This document shows positions 21,613 through 32,279 of a stretch of DNA of 64,000 nt, in pieces. A model generated the notes under the pieces. The model was not told the DNA's origin. It saw only the letters and a program-made list of their open reading frames with translations, and did no database searches. The position numbers and the translations under genes are program-made. Source of the DNA: Ichthyophis bannanicus (Eukaryota; Chordata; Amphibia; Gymnophiona; Ichthyophiidae). Location: assembly GCA_033557465.1 (NCBI GenBank), contig CM066036.1:587657574-587721573 (forward strand), read 5' to 3'. Numbering within the stretch: the first letter of the stretch is position 1; every line of letters starts with the position of its first letter.

Positions 21613-23033
21613 CTATGTCCATATTGAAAAGACATGTATGCCACATTTGTCTGTTAACATTTTCATCAATACATTTGTGAGTGAAAAAGCAACTGTGGAA
21701 CCTAACCACAAACCACTGGAAGGAAGGAAGAAAAGTCTTGTTGTGTCACCAGCGAGACTGCAGAGAATGGTACTGGGGCTGCCAAGATACCAGGCATAGT
21801 AGGATGCTTTTTTGGTTGTGGGAGCCCGGTAAAACCAACCAAGCTCTGCTCTCCCACCTCTGCCTCAAAGATCCCATCACTGATTTCTTACATTATGGTT
21901 ATGCTTAGGTTGTATTTTAGATTGTAATTAAGAAGTCCAGTTCTGGACATATGCAATTCACTGGTGTTTTTCAAAAGGCTCTGCGAAATGCGGAACCTCT
22001 TCTAAAGTATGCATAAAGATGGGCAGGGTGGATGTGGATTTGCAGTGAGACACAGCAGGAGTAGCCATTTGTAGAAATCCATGTGGGAAAAATTAACGGC
22101 TCCAGCTTGGCAGCTCCACATGGAAGTGCTGCCACGGGAAAGTAGGGATTTCGCAACTTCCACATGTAGCTGGGCCATTTTCTAAACCTACATGTATAAG
22201 TGCTGCCAATTAAGTACTAAGGCCACTTTTTCTTTTTTTTTCTTTTCGCTTTGGAGGAGGAAATAAAACAACAGGGGATTAAGGAGATTTACTATGTTTC
22301 TATAACCCCTCGCTGAAATGAGCACATTTTAAAAATCTGTATGTGCTTCTGAGCAGGTGTAAAATCCAACATTGAAACTTATTTCAGATACATGGACTCC
22401 CTTTGTGAAATGGGGAATACATGTGCCGTTTTTTGCCATGCCCAAGCCACACCCCTACTATGCCCCCCTGAAATCTTTACATGGTGTCGATCTTCACGTG
22501 CAAATGATAGCTTTCTAAAATTGCATGTACATATATATTCCAATCTACACGTGTAAATGCTGGAAAATTCATAAGGAAATTATGAATAAGGTTTTTAAAT
22601 TAAGCCCCTTAATTTTGTTCTTTCTTAAATGCCGTATTTGAGCAGATTATAGAAAGCATGTTCTCATTGGACATTCTCAAACCAGCCAACAAAAAGCTTG
22701 ATGCCAGAAAACCAAACAAAATAGCAAAGGAGGAAACCACAAAAACAGCATTATTAATATAGTGACCCCTTGGGATTCACCATTAGCACAGTGTGTATCC
22801 TGTAGCAATGACACACCAAGTAGAGGAATGTTGCACTGGTTGGTTGCCTCATTTTAGCAAAGACTCCTAGATTAAGTAAAGACATTGTGGTTGAGCTTGG
22901 TAGTAGATCTGTTGAATCCCTTACTTGATTTGAACTTTAATTGCTAACTCCAATTGATTGGAGGCAAAGGGGAGTCACTTCATGTAATTGAGAGTACCTG
23001 GCTTCTCATTTGCTATTTACTGTATTTTAGGAA
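21613..23033. other. unassigned stretch with MITE-like text
   Basis: No coding function is visible. At 22190-22620 the phrases GCCATTTTCTAAACCTACATG, TTTTTAAATTAAGCCCC and related text look like a short non-autonomous DNA element without an obvious partner end. The rest is AT-rich and unassigned. Confidence 0.4.
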
Positions 23034-23376
23034 GAAGGGGGGGGGGGCGATATTCAGAAACCTTAGCCTGCCAACCAGTAGAAGGCTGTCTGGTTAAGGG
23101 TGGTAAAGAGTAGTTACTCACCTGTAACAGGTGTTCTCCAGGAGCAGCAGGAATCAGTCCTCACATATGGGTGACGTCGGCGCCGACGGAGCCCTCGTGC
23201 GGAGCATTTCCCCAGCTTTCAAAGAAAGCCTTTGGGAATTGCAGCGCGCATGCGCGGTCCCCTTCCCGCCCAAGGGTGCCATCTTGCTCGGTCTGATGAC
23301 ATAGCTAAAAGACAGCAAAAAAATTAGCAAAATAAATCATATGACTGCAACTCCAAGGGGAGGAGGGAGGGTGGTG

Positions 23377-23465
23377 AGGACTGATTCCTGCTGCTCCTGG
23401 AGAACACCTGTTACAGGTGAGTAACTACTCTTTCTCCAGGACCAAGCAGGAAGTCAATCCTCACA
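23377..23465. repeat. DIRS internal complementary region
   Basis: The stretch CTGGAGAACACCTGTTACAG..TAACTACTCT is the reverse complement of 23106-23160. It is followed at once by TTCTCCAGGACCAAGCAGG, the reverse complement of the right terminus at 28850-28876. This is the template thought to join the two DIRS ends into a circular DNA intermediate. The outer and internal copies are still nearly identical. Confidence 0.88.
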
Positions 23466-23531
23466 TATGGGACTCCCCAGCTTAAGGCTACCGGAGACCT
23501 CAAGCCGAAAAAATGAGCTCCCTCTAGCTCG

Positions 23532-24650
23532 TCAGCACGTAAGGAAGGAATCTTCTCTGAGAACGCCCCCGACCAGTAGCCCAACACCAGGGCCGGAGGG
23601 TAGGAGTTGCCTAAACCCCAAAGAGATTATGGAGTACTGCCTGTCCGAAAGCACTGTCCCTGCGGGACTCCCTCTCAAGGCAGTAATGGGCCAAGTAGTG
23701 GCCCGGCAGATGTCTGCCAATGGAACAGAGTGGAGATAAGCCACTGACGCAGCCTTCGCCCTGACACGATGAGCCGTGACTCGACCCTCCAACGAGAGGC
23801 CGGCTGCCCCATAAGCCCAGGCGATACAGTCAGCGACCCATATGGACAAAGTACGCTTGGAGACAGGGAGCCCCAACTTATTGGGGTCAAAAGAAATGAA
23901 GAGCTGAACAGCCCTTCGATGCTCCCGCATACGGTCAAGGTAGAAGGACAACACCCTCCTACAGTCCAGGGTATGCAGGACCATCTCAGCCCGGTTGGCA
24001 TGCAGCCTGGGAAAGAAGGTCGGAAAAACCACCTCCTGATTGAGGTGAAAAGGGGAGACAACCTTAGGAAGAAACTTCGGGTGAGTCCGTAAGACTACCC
24101 TATTCTTGTAGAACCTAGTGTAAGGGGGTTCAGACACTAGGGCCTGAAGCTCGCTCACTCGCCGAGCAGAGGTAAGAGCTACCAGAAGCAAGGTTTTTCA
24201 GGAGAGAAAATGGAGAGGGCAGGTAGCCATAGGTTCAAATGGCGGACAAGTAAGCCGCTGTAAAACCACATTCAGATCCCACTCAGGGGCTGGTGGACGC
24301 AAAGGAGGCTTAAGCAGGAGGAGGCCTCTGAGAAAATGAGCCACCAAAGGGTGGTTGGAAAGAGGCCTCCCATCCACCGGCGAGTGGTGCGCTGAGAGGA
24401 CACTGAGGTGAACCCTGACAGAGTTGGACTTAAGGCCTAGATTGGAGAGGTAAAGCAAATGTTGCAATACCACCGCTACCAAGCATGAGAAGGGATTCTC
24501 GCTGTGTTGAGCACACCATGTGGAGAATCTACGCCACTTAAGAGCGTAGGATTTCCTCGTGGATTGCCGCCTAGAGGCTAAGACAACGTCTTCCACCTCT
24601 CTAGGCAGGAGTAGGGGAGCCAGGACTACCCTTTCAGCAGCCAAGCCATC
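23532..24650 (-). pseudogene. DIRS tyrosine recombinase
   Basis: The N-terminal part lies in a frame ending at 24198 (RRQSTRKSYALKWRRFSTWCAQHSENPF, the core-binding domain). The catalytic part continues in another frame from 24191, so there is a frameshift near 24195. The first catalytic Arg is in SARRVSELQAL, and the HxxR box is TAHRVRAKAA. Next comes LADICRATTW. There a small deletion removes the usual spacer and shifts the frame: the HYCLERESRRD text holding the probable nucleophilic Tyr is read in a different frame. Recombinases of this group insert a circular DNA copy without a target duplication. This copy should be inactive. Confidence 0.87.
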
Positions 24651-24712
24651 AGATGAAGGGACCAGAGGATGGGGTGCAAGAGAGACCCCTGGTCCTGAGA
24701 CAGGAGATCGTG

Positions 24713-26470
24713 TTAAAGTCCCAGAGGCAGGGGAGTGTCCACCGCCAGTTGCAACAGGAGTGGGAACCACGGCTGCCTCGGCCACCTGGGGGCTATCAGA
24801 ATCATTGAGGCTCTGTCCTTGAGGACCTTGAACAGTGTTCGAGACACTAGTGGCGTGGGAGGAAATGCATATAGCAGGCCTTGGGACCACGGAATCAGAA
24901 AGGCATCCGCTGCTACTCTGAGAGGATGCGGTTGTCTGGAACAGAATCTCAGGAGTTGCCGGTTCAGAGGGCTGGCGAAGAGATCCATGGTGGGGAGACC
25001 CCACTTGAGAAAGATCCGCTGAGCCACGAAGGGATTCAATCTCCATTCGTGTGGTTGCAGGATCCTGCTCAGCCTGTCCGCCAGGCAATTTTCTTGACTG
25101 GGGAGGTAGACAGCCTTGAGGAGGATTCTGTGATGGACGGCCCAAGAGCAGAGCCGTTGGGTCTCCTGACAGAGAAAGAAGGAGCCTGTGCCTCCCTGTT
25201 TGTTCACGTAGAACATGGCAACTTGATTGTCCGTTTGGACCAGTACAGACTGGTGCGACGTGAGGTGGGAGAAGGCTCTCAGAGCTAGGCGTATGGCCCG
25301 TAGCTCTAGGAAGTTTATCTGCTGAGCAGCCTCCCAAGGAGTCCAGAGACCCTGAGTACATGCCCCTTGGCAATGTGCTCCCCAACCCAGAAGAGAAGCA
25401 TCTGTCGTCAGCACTCGAGAATGCGGAGGGGGTTGAAAATCCACTCCGAGTACCAGATTCGGAAGATGAAGCCACCACTGTAGAGAGGAGATGAGCAGGG
25501 TGGATACTCTCACCGAGTCTGCAAGGCTCCCTGTGGCCTGATGCCACTGAGTTCGAAGGCTCCACTGAGCAGGCCGCATGTGCAGGCGGGCATTGGGGGT
25601 GACATGAACCGTGGAAGCCATATGGCCGAGAAGTCTCAGGAATTGCCTGGCGGAGACCAGGGAATTGCTGTGAAACTGCCTGGCTACATCCATCAACCGG
25701 AGGGCCCTGTCCACTGGCAGAAAAGCCCTCGCCTGAAGAGTGTCTAGCCTTGCTCTTATGAATTCCAAGTTCTGGAACGGGAGCAAAGTGGACTTTGCGA
25801 AGTTTATGACAAACCCCAAGTGCTGAAGCAGAGCCACAGTGCGAAGGGTGGCCTGACTGGCCTCCTGGGAAGACTGGCCCCTTATGAGCCAGTCGTCCAG
25901 GTATGGAAACACAAAAAGACCTTGAAGCCTCAGGTAGGCCGCCACCACTGCCAGGCACTTGGTGAACACCCTGGGAGCGGAGGTGAGGCCAAAGGGAAGT
26001 ACTCTGTACTGGTAGTGGTTTCCCCCCACAACAAATCTGAGATACTGTCTGTGGTCTGGATGAATAAGGATGTGAGCATAAGCATCCTTTAGATCTAAGG
26101 AGCATAGCCAATCTCCCTGCTGGAGGTAGGGCAGCAGGATTCCAAGGGTAAGCATCTTGAACTTTTCCCTCTCCAGGAACTTGTTGAGGTTGCGCAAGTC
26201 TAGGATGGGTCTGAGGCCTCCTGTCCTTTTTGGTACCAGAAAGTACCTGGAATAAAAGCCGTGACCTCTCAGGTGGTGGGGCACCGGTTCCACAGCCTGG
26301 TCCTTTAGCAGACTTGCTAACTCCTGAAGTAGTAGGTCCCTGTGCAGAGGGGGTCTTGGAGGCTCCCCTGGAAAATAGGAGGGAGGTACCTGGTGAAAAT
26401 GGAGAAGATAGCCCTTCTGGACTATATGGAGTACCCAGGTATCTGATGTGGGCCGACCACCTGTGGGCAA
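24713..26470 (-). CDS. DIRS reverse transcriptase-RNase H
   Basis: The open frame of 585 residues has the RT motifs RPILDLRNLNKFL, CSLDLKDAYAHILIHP (motif A Asp), RVLPFGLTSAPRVFTK (motif B) and VFPYLDDWLIRG (YLDD, motif C). RNase H follows: VLTTDASLLGWGAH, INFLELRAIRLAL and VQTDNQVAMFYVNKQGG supply the D, E and D, with a further Asp in ENCLADRLSR. No stop interrupts it, so it appears intact. The start is uncertain; the true frame may open further upstream near gag. A second long open frame covers the same DNA in another phase and carries the recombinase N-terminus at its end. Confidence 0.93.
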   Translation of the reverse strand: MPTGGRPTSDTWVLHIVQKGYLLHFHQVPPSYFPGEPPRPPLHRDLLLQELASLLKDQAVEPVPHHLRGHGFYSRYFLVPKRTGGLRPILDLRNLNKFLEREKFKMLTLGILLPYLQQGDWLCSLDLKDAYAHILIHPDHRQYLRFVVGGNHYQYRVLPFGLTSAPRVFTKCLAVVAAYLRLQGLFVFPYLDDWLIRGQSSQEASQATLRTVALLQHLGFVINFAKSTLLPFQNLEFIRARLDTLQARAFLPVDRALRLMDVARQFHSNSLVSARQFLRLLGHMASTVHVTPNARLHMRPAQWSLRTQWHQATGSLADSVRVSTLLISSLQWWLHLPNLVLGVDFQPPPHSRVLTTDASLLGWGAHCQGACTQGLWTPWEAAQQINFLELRAIRLALRAFSHLTSHQSVLVQTDNQVAMFYVNKQGGTGSFFLCQETQRLCSWAVHHRILLKAVYLPSQENCLADRLSRILQPHEWRLNPFVAQRIFLKWGLPTMDLFASPLNRQLLRFCSRQPHPLRVAADAFLIPWSQGLLYAFPPTPLVSRTLFKVLKDRASMILIAPRWPRQPWFPLLLQLAVDTPLPLGL

Positions 26471-26535
26471 AGTGGACCAGCCGGCTTCCTGTGCTGATGT
26501 GAGCCAGCTGAGGAGAAGAGGCTATGCTTGCTGAG

Positions 26536-27246
26536 TCAAAAACCCCCACCCTGCTGAGCAGGGGCCGGTGTTGGTGGCTTGGGGGCCTTCTGCGTACGGG
26601 GCCCATGACCCTGCCCCTTGGCCTGCTGACCCTGTTGGTGAGCTGAAGAGGCATGATAATGAGGGTATGGTTTATAGGCAGATGACTTCCTCGGGTAAAA
26701 GGCCTTTTTCCCCGAGCCCTTCTTCTTCTGAGAAGGGGCAGAGGTTTTTCTGGACAGCCTAGTCCTGGTCAGAGTCTCGGTCTCGAGTTCTGCAGCCTTT
26801 TCAGCCATGGGCTTGCCAAAGAGGTTTTCACCTCGGCAGGGGACATCGACCAACTTGTCCTGCACCCATGGCTCAAGGTTGGATGACTGTAGCCAAGCCT
26901 GTCGGCGGGCACCGATGCTGGCGCCGGCTACTCGGGCTGAACCCTCGAAGCCATCGTAGGCTGCTCGAGAGATAAACTTCGAGCACTCTCGAATACCAGT
27001 GGATAAGGCCTGGAACCTCTGCAAAGGTTCCTCGGAGAGACCAGCAGAGAACCCGGCAATCTCCTTTGCCAGGTCTCGGAGGTACATGCCCATGTACAGC
27101 TGGTAGGTCTGGACACGGCAAGCAAGCATAGAGCCCTGGAAGCACTTCTTACCGAAAGCATCCAGGTTCCGGGCCTCCCGGCCGGGAGGCACCGAGGAGT
27201 GCATCTTCTGACTTTTCAGTCGATGCATGGCCGATTCCACAACCAT
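26536..27246 (-). CDS. DIRS gag, C-terminal part
   Basis: This 236-residue frame contains FQGSMLACRVQTYQLYMGMYLRDLAKEI, a helix-rich capsid-like part. It ends in a basic, Lys/Pro/Gln-rich tail (KKKGSGKKAFYPRKSSAYKP and a QGQQAKGQGHG stretch) suited to RNA binding. It lies just upstream of the RT frame, as expected for the structural protein of DIRS. It is separated from the more N-terminal gag frames by a stop near 27271. Confidence 0.78.
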   Translation of the reverse strand: MVVESAMHRLKSQKMHSSVPPGREARNLDAFGKKCFQGSMLACRVQTYQLYMGMYLRDLAKEIAGFSAGLSEEPLQRFQALSTGIRECSKFISRAAYDGFEGSARVAGASIGARRQAWLQSSNLEPWVQDKLVDVPCRGENLFGKPMAEKAAELETETLTRTRLSRKTSAPSQKKKGSGKKAFYPRKSSAYKPYPHYHASSAHQQGQQAKGQGHGPRTQKAPKPPTPAPAQQGGGF

Positions 27247-27270
27247 GGAGTGGTGCTGTAATTGTGCCTT

Positions 27271-28468
27271 TTAGAACCCGGGGCTCTTGCGGACTCGATA
27301 GATTGAATCGACCCGCTTGCTTAACACCGGCGTCGAGGCCGGGGTCTCCCACATGCGGAAGAGCAGCCGCTCCAGCATCGGAGGAGCCGGTACAGTAAAG
27401 GCCTCCTTCGGGGGAGAGTCATACTGGAGGGCCTCGAGCTCCTCGGCTCGAGGCTCCTCCTCGGGACCCGCGATGAAGGCCAAGGCCTTGGCCATATCCC
27501 GCACGAAGTCCGAGAACCGGGTATCCTCCGGTGGGGATCGTCTTCGAGGTTCGGACTCCGGCGAGTCCGATGGGACACACCGAGTCCGATAAGTATCGGG
27601 TGACTCTTCGTCCACCGTCTCCTAGCCCGACTCCTCGGAGGAGGAATTGAGCGGCTCTGGTCGGGCAGGCACCGATGCCATCCGCCCCGACGCCGAGGGT
27701 ACCGGCGTCGACGACCTCGGTCCCGAACGGGAGGCTGAGGGAGACCGTGGCCGAGGATCGACTCGAGCCCGCATGGACTCGAGGATCGGCTCGGCCTCCG
27801 GGGTCGACTTGGACGTCGAGGTCCCGGTGGTCGGGGCAGGTGCACCGGTGAGACCGGCGATCAATGCCCGCTGCTCTTCCATGAAGGCAGCGAGGCTGCT
27901 CTCCAAGGCCGTCAACCTGAGTCCGAGCTCAGGAGACCCAGCAGCCCCCGACTCGGGCCCCGATGGCGTCGGGCCTGATGTCGGCTCCCCTGGAGGAGAG
28001 TCCACGAGGACTACAGCACTCACGTGTCCAGGAGACTCCATCTCGAGACGAGGATGTTTGGCAGGCCTCTCTGACTCCGAAGACCCGGGACGGCTATCGG
28101 GGCTATGCGACCCGGCCCTCGAGGAACCAGGAGCGTCCACCGACGCCCCCCTCGTGGGTTTATTCTTCCTGCGATGTTCCCGTGAAGGAGACCCCCGCTC
28201 AGAGGAACCCCGACGCTGCTCGGGGCCGGAGTCCCGAGGCGTCGAGGCCTCTGACGAGGTCCGGGCCCGTCCGGACGCGGAGCCAGAGAAAATCCTATCC
28301 TTCTGGTGCTGCCCGACTCCTCAATGCCTTCAAGGACATTTTGCCACACGGACCACAGATCATCGGGTCATGATCGGGTCCGAGGCAGCGGAGGCAGCAG
28401 TCATGTGTGTCGGTGAGAGACATAAGTTTCTTACACCGATCACACTTTTTAAAACCGCTGGTAGCCAT
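27271..28468 (-). pseudogene. DIRS gag, N-terminal part, broken
   Basis: From the Met at 28468 a 58-residue frame carries CDRCKKLMSLTDTHDCCLRCLGPDHDPMICGPC, a Cys/His zinc-binding cluster usual at the start of vertebrate DIRS gag. It stops at 28295. A second frame (28140-27622) is Ser/Pro-rich with a short coiled-coil-like block, LRLTALESSLAAFMEEQRALIAGL. A third frame (27615-27271) is acidic and includes FSDFVRDMAKALAF. The breaks between them make this gag inactive. The DNA is strongly CpG-rich compared with its surroundings. Confidence 0.8.
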
Positions 28469-28876
28469 CGGGGGAAAAAGGGCCCCTGCGAGGTCAAAAG
28501 ACTGGGCTGCCAGTGAAAAAAGAAAAATGGCGCGAACGCTAGTCACAAAGGACAAAAAACGAAAAAGAGAGAGTGTGACTCGATACTGGCATATCGGGCC
28601 AAGGCGGGAAAAGGATCCGGCGTCGAACCGAAGAAAAAAGAGAAAAAATAGGGAAATCAACTTTTTCCTCGGGGAAAAACGAACTACATCCGTCGGGCTC
28701 CGCGGAAAAAAGAAGACTGAGCAAGATGGCACCCTTGGGCGGGAAGGGGACCGCGCATGCGCGCTGCAATTCCCAAAGGCTTTCTTTGAAAGCTGGGGAA
28801 ATGCTCCGCATGAGGGCTCCGTCGGCGCCGACGTCACCCATATGTGAGGACTGACTTCCTGCTTGGTCCTGGAGAA

Positions 28877-29440
28877 CCACGATATTCAGCATCACAATCC
28901 GGATAGTGCTGCTGTGTATCTCCACAGATCACCCTGACACTATCTGGTTAGTGCAAGGATGGTCCACGGGCAAAAGTGGGAGGTGTTGGCGCTATCTGGA
29001 TAAATGCCAACTTTATCCGATTTGCAAAATTTTCAGTCGCCACTTTTCCAGGCAACTGGGGCTACATGAAAAGCTGTTCTAAGGTGCAGTTCAGATAAGT
29101 GTCAGCTAAAAATCCCCTAAATTAGTAAGTGTTAGCATTACGTGGATAGCAGCACTTGGCCTGGATATTCAGTGACAGCTCCTATTGAATGCTGCTGCTG
29201 AATATCCCGCTGATATTTATGCACCATGGCCCACCAGGAAGAGACATTGGGCTCGGGGACTGATTTAAATCCCAAGGGATCAGAGACTCAGATCTTTTTA
29301 AATTTCTGGTCATAAATATAGGCATTTGAAGGCTCTGTAATAAAAGAGCTGTCTTACAGGGTTTCTTATGTAACCTTTACTATTAGCAGGGTAGGCCAGA
29401 GCTTACACTTTACTTCAGTCAACAAATCCAATGATGCATT
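28877..29440. other. MITE-like flank of the DIRS
   Basis: Non-coding. It starts with CCACGATATTCAGC, directly at the DIRS right end, and repeats GGATATTCAG/CTGAATATC phrases at 29166-29210. It is the continuation of the host repeat that begins at 23034. Confidence 0.5.
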
Positions 29441-29800
29441 GCTCTTGGCAGAACAGCTATAAAGATTCTCAAGCCAGAGTAGATTCTCAAGATCAGAGAT
29501 GTATCTTTTCACACAAACATTTGACTTGTCCAAGCCATGCTATTTTCAATTACATCATATGGATACGAAAAGTGGACAGTAGAAAAGACTGACAGGAAGA
29601 AAGCTGACCCCTTTGAGTTATAGTGCTGGTAACGAATACTGTGTATACCATGGACTGCCCGAAGAACAAACCAGTCGGTACTAGAAAAGATCAAACCTAA
29701 GCTTTCTTTAGAAGCTCACATGACAAGATTTCGACTTTCATATTTTGGACACATCATGCGAAGAAAGAGATCATTAGACTGATATTTAAGAACTCTGTCA
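29440..29800 (+). pseudogene. RTE (BovB-type) ORF2 C-terminal fragment
   Basis: The translation contains FDLSKPCYFQLHHMDTKSGQ-like text, WTARRTNQSVLEKIKPKLSLEAHMTRFRLSYFGHIMRRKRS. It corresponds to the end of the BovB-type element at 52925-53380, in opposite orientation. It is a short, frameshifted piece inside the GATATTCAG-type sequence and lacks both the RT core and the element's 3' end. Confidence 0.85.
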
Positions 29801-31061
29801 ATACGTTTTTTAATTGCTGGCTGCAACGTTCATAAGTGGAACTAAATATTCAATGCCGGAGTCAATATCTGGCTTCAGCACTAACTGGTCGCAGGGCTGG
29901 TGTGACCATCAGGTGTACTAGGCAGTTGCCTAGAATACCAGTGGTCTGGGGCCTCCCCGTTGCCGCCACTGACACTTCTCTCTGGGATCTGCAACAGCAG
30001 CAATGGTTGCAAACAGCTCCGCAGTGCTTACCTTCAACCCAGGCACTGTGAGGCTATTTCTGTTCCATCCCAACTGAGGCTCAATGCCGACTACTTGAAA
30101 CAGGACCTCAGCATTGGGCCTCAGCGGGGGTTGGAGCAGAACAGCCTTGCAGCATTGGAGGTTAAAAGTAATTGGACTGTAGTAAACTATTTGCAGTCCT
30201 GTTTAGAGGAAAGCTTCAAATGGAATTCCTTTCCTGATCGCAGACATTTTTATCTGGATTGTTAATTTCAACACAGTTCATCAATTAACTAGCGTCTGTC
30301 TATAAAGGGGCGGCATATTGAAAACAATAAACGTGATTAGCAAACATGCTAACTTTATCAGTTGTAGTGAGTGGGATATTCAGCGGCACATAGCCCCTCC
30401 TAATGCCGTTGCATTCCACAATGGTAACTGGGCAAACTGGATGTGACCGGTGGCCAGATAAGACCGCAGAACTGAATATCTGGGTTTTACTTTAAAGCAG
30501 TGATGGCCAGCCCCTTTAAAGTGCTAGCCACTATCACTGAATATGCCCCCACACAGTATTGTATAAATCATCAAAACTATCTTAAAATATGTTCAAGCTT
30601 GCAAAGGAAGACAGTGGGCACCTTAGATTAAGTAGTGGTTATCAATGATATAATTGCAATTATAAGACTCATTGCCTGGAAATTAAAAACAGAGAAACTG
30701 ATGTCAGATAGACAGCCATACTTGTGCAGTCTTTCCATTCTTTAGGATAATGGTTCCAAAACGTGGCCTAGAGGACCCCCACCCAGTCAGGTTTTCAGGA
30801 TATCCACTAGGGATGTGTATTCTTCATCGCACATTTAGTTCTTTTGGGTGCCTAAAAATTTTAATTGCCCACAAATTGCTTGGTTGTGCGCATACCTAAG
30901 AATCAATGCATGTACAATCAATTTAAATATGGAAAAAAGTCCTAGTGCACATATGAGACACACATTTAAAACAAATAGGTGAAAAATATGAAAAGGGGGA
31001 AAAAATCTGAAAATCTGCAAACAAGGAGAATTTGGTTGTGTACTTATGATATCCACAATGA
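29801..31061. other. unassigned stretch, MITE right end at 30550
   Basis: No gene is recognised. The GATATTCAG family's right terminus is at about 30536-30550. At 30783-30812 a short phrase (CAGTCAGGTTTTCAGGATATCC) looks like part of a dispersed repeat. The rest shows nothing I can name. Confidence 0.4.
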
Positions 31062-31700
31062 ATACGTATTAAAGGAATCATGAAGTCAGAGGACTACCAA
31101 GATATTTTGGAGAAAACTGTAATACCTAGTGTCAGAAAGCTAGGTCTGGGTTGAAGGTCATATGTACTCCAGCAGGACAATGACCCAAAACATATATCCA
31201 AAAGTACAAAAGAATGGCTAAAAAGGAAAAAAAATGGACTGTTTCAAACTGGCCAGCAATGAGTCCTGATCTCAGTCCAATCGAGAACCTTTGGTAAGAG
31301 CTGAAATCTGCCATTGGTAAACGGAATCCTGGAAACATTCATGAGCTGGAACAAATCACAGTTGAAGAGTAGAAGTAATTACCAGCAGACAGATGTATGA
31401 AACTTATAGATGGCTACAAGAAACATTTGGAGGCTGTCATCACTGCCAGGGGTTGTGCCAGCAAATATTAGAGAAGGGTGCCATTAATCCTGTCCAGATC
31501 GTATTTTGTTTTTTTCTCAGAAATTACTATGTCTAAGTTGCACAGACAACTTTTTTTTGTTATATTCCTTTGAACATACTATTAAAATATTATGATGACA
31601 TACAGTTTGAATAGTTCCAATTATTTCTCAAGATATTGTGCACAACATACCTGAAATGCAAAGATGCCAATAATGTTGTCCACAAGTGTATATAATAATA
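31062..31700 (+). pseudogene. Tc1/mariner transposase fragment
   Basis: Frames give GIMKSEDYQDILEKTVIPSVRKLG, VLQQDNDPKHISKSTKEWLKRK and, after a shift, WPAMSPDLSPIENLW. This is the Tc1 catalytic core with the second Asp (QQDNDPKH) and the final acidic residue (PIENLW). The protein ends around GYKKHLEAVITARGCASKY. It lacks the N-terminal DNA-binding domain and left end. Near 31680-31700 CACAAGTGTATATA resembles the DNA just inside a Tc1 right end. Confidence 0.88.
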
Positions 31701-32230
31701 TTCACTGCAGATGTCCTAAAAATCTAACTGGCTGAGAGTTCTCCTGGACAGATTCATAAGTCAATTCTCTAGCAGGCTGCTCCACTGTTCCTTTCCCAGT
31801 GCCATGGAATCTCTCGTCCCGTTCCATGCCTTTCTGAATTCCCGTACTGTTTTTGTCCTCACTGAGCCACTATCCCCCTCAGTCACCGTCTTACACCATG
31901 CCTGAGTCTATTTCCTTTGGACCCCTGCAGCAGTCCTTTCCTACCAAAGAGAAGTAGAAAACTGGATGGAAAGATTCACTGCAGGAAGAAGCAGAAGATG
32001 GGAAGGCATTTTACATAATAGGAGTAATCAATTCTGGCAATTTATGGCTAATGTTATCAAAATCATTATTTTTTACAGTTTTTGTGACAAATTTAATGCA
32101 GGATGTGTTATTGTGATGATGTTTTAAATGAAAATGAATTGTTATTAACTTTTTTGATGGTAACTTGTTTTTAATTGTTTTATGTGATTGCCTTTTTTTA
32201 TTGTTACTTGTTTAGCCCACCTTTCAAAAT
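31701..32230. other. unassigned stretch
   Basis: No recognisable coding or repeat family. The AT-rich text at 32100-32250 includes GTTTAGCCCACCTTTCAAAATAATG, which resembles LINE/SINE 3' UTR wording but is not decisive. Confidence 0.35.
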
Positions 32231-32279
32231 AATGTCAAGGCAGTTTATAACACCATTAGTAATTCAGGTATGATAATCC

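Larger units (their letters stand above)
23106..28876 (-). mobile_element. DIRS retrotransposon with tyrosine recombinase
   Basis: The terminal parts are inverted copies: about 110 bp including TCACATATGGGTGACGTCGG and the GCGCATGCGCG block occur at 23160-23280 and in reverse complement at 28725-28845. Near the left end (about 23377-23465) is an internal complementary region. Its first half is the reverse complement of the left terminus and its second half that of the right terminus, joined end to end. Inverted terminal repeats, this junction, the absence of a clear target duplication, and gag, RT-RNase H and recombinase genes together define DIRS. Genes run right to left. Confidence 0.93.
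23034..30550. mobile_element. GATATTCAG-type MITE sequence hosting a DIRS
   Basis: The left end reads a G run followed by CGATATTCAG, and the right end CTGAATATGCCCCC, which is inverted to it. Further GATATTCAG or CTGAATATC phrases lie at about 28882, 29166, 29205 and 30368, so several related short elements may be stacked rather than one long one. No transposase is seen in the flanking parts (23034-23105 and 28877-30550). The bulk of the interval is the DIRS insertion. Confidence 0.5.

Noticed and set aside
24713..26470. A retrovirus or LTR pol gene
   Set aside because: The RT and RNase H motifs, the tyrosine recombinase next to it, inverted terminal repeats and the absence of protease and integrase point to DIRS.
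27317..28847. Plus-strand open frames up to 289 residues
   Set aside because: They are antisense shadows of the GC-rich DIRS gag gene; the minus strand has the recognisable gag zinc cluster.
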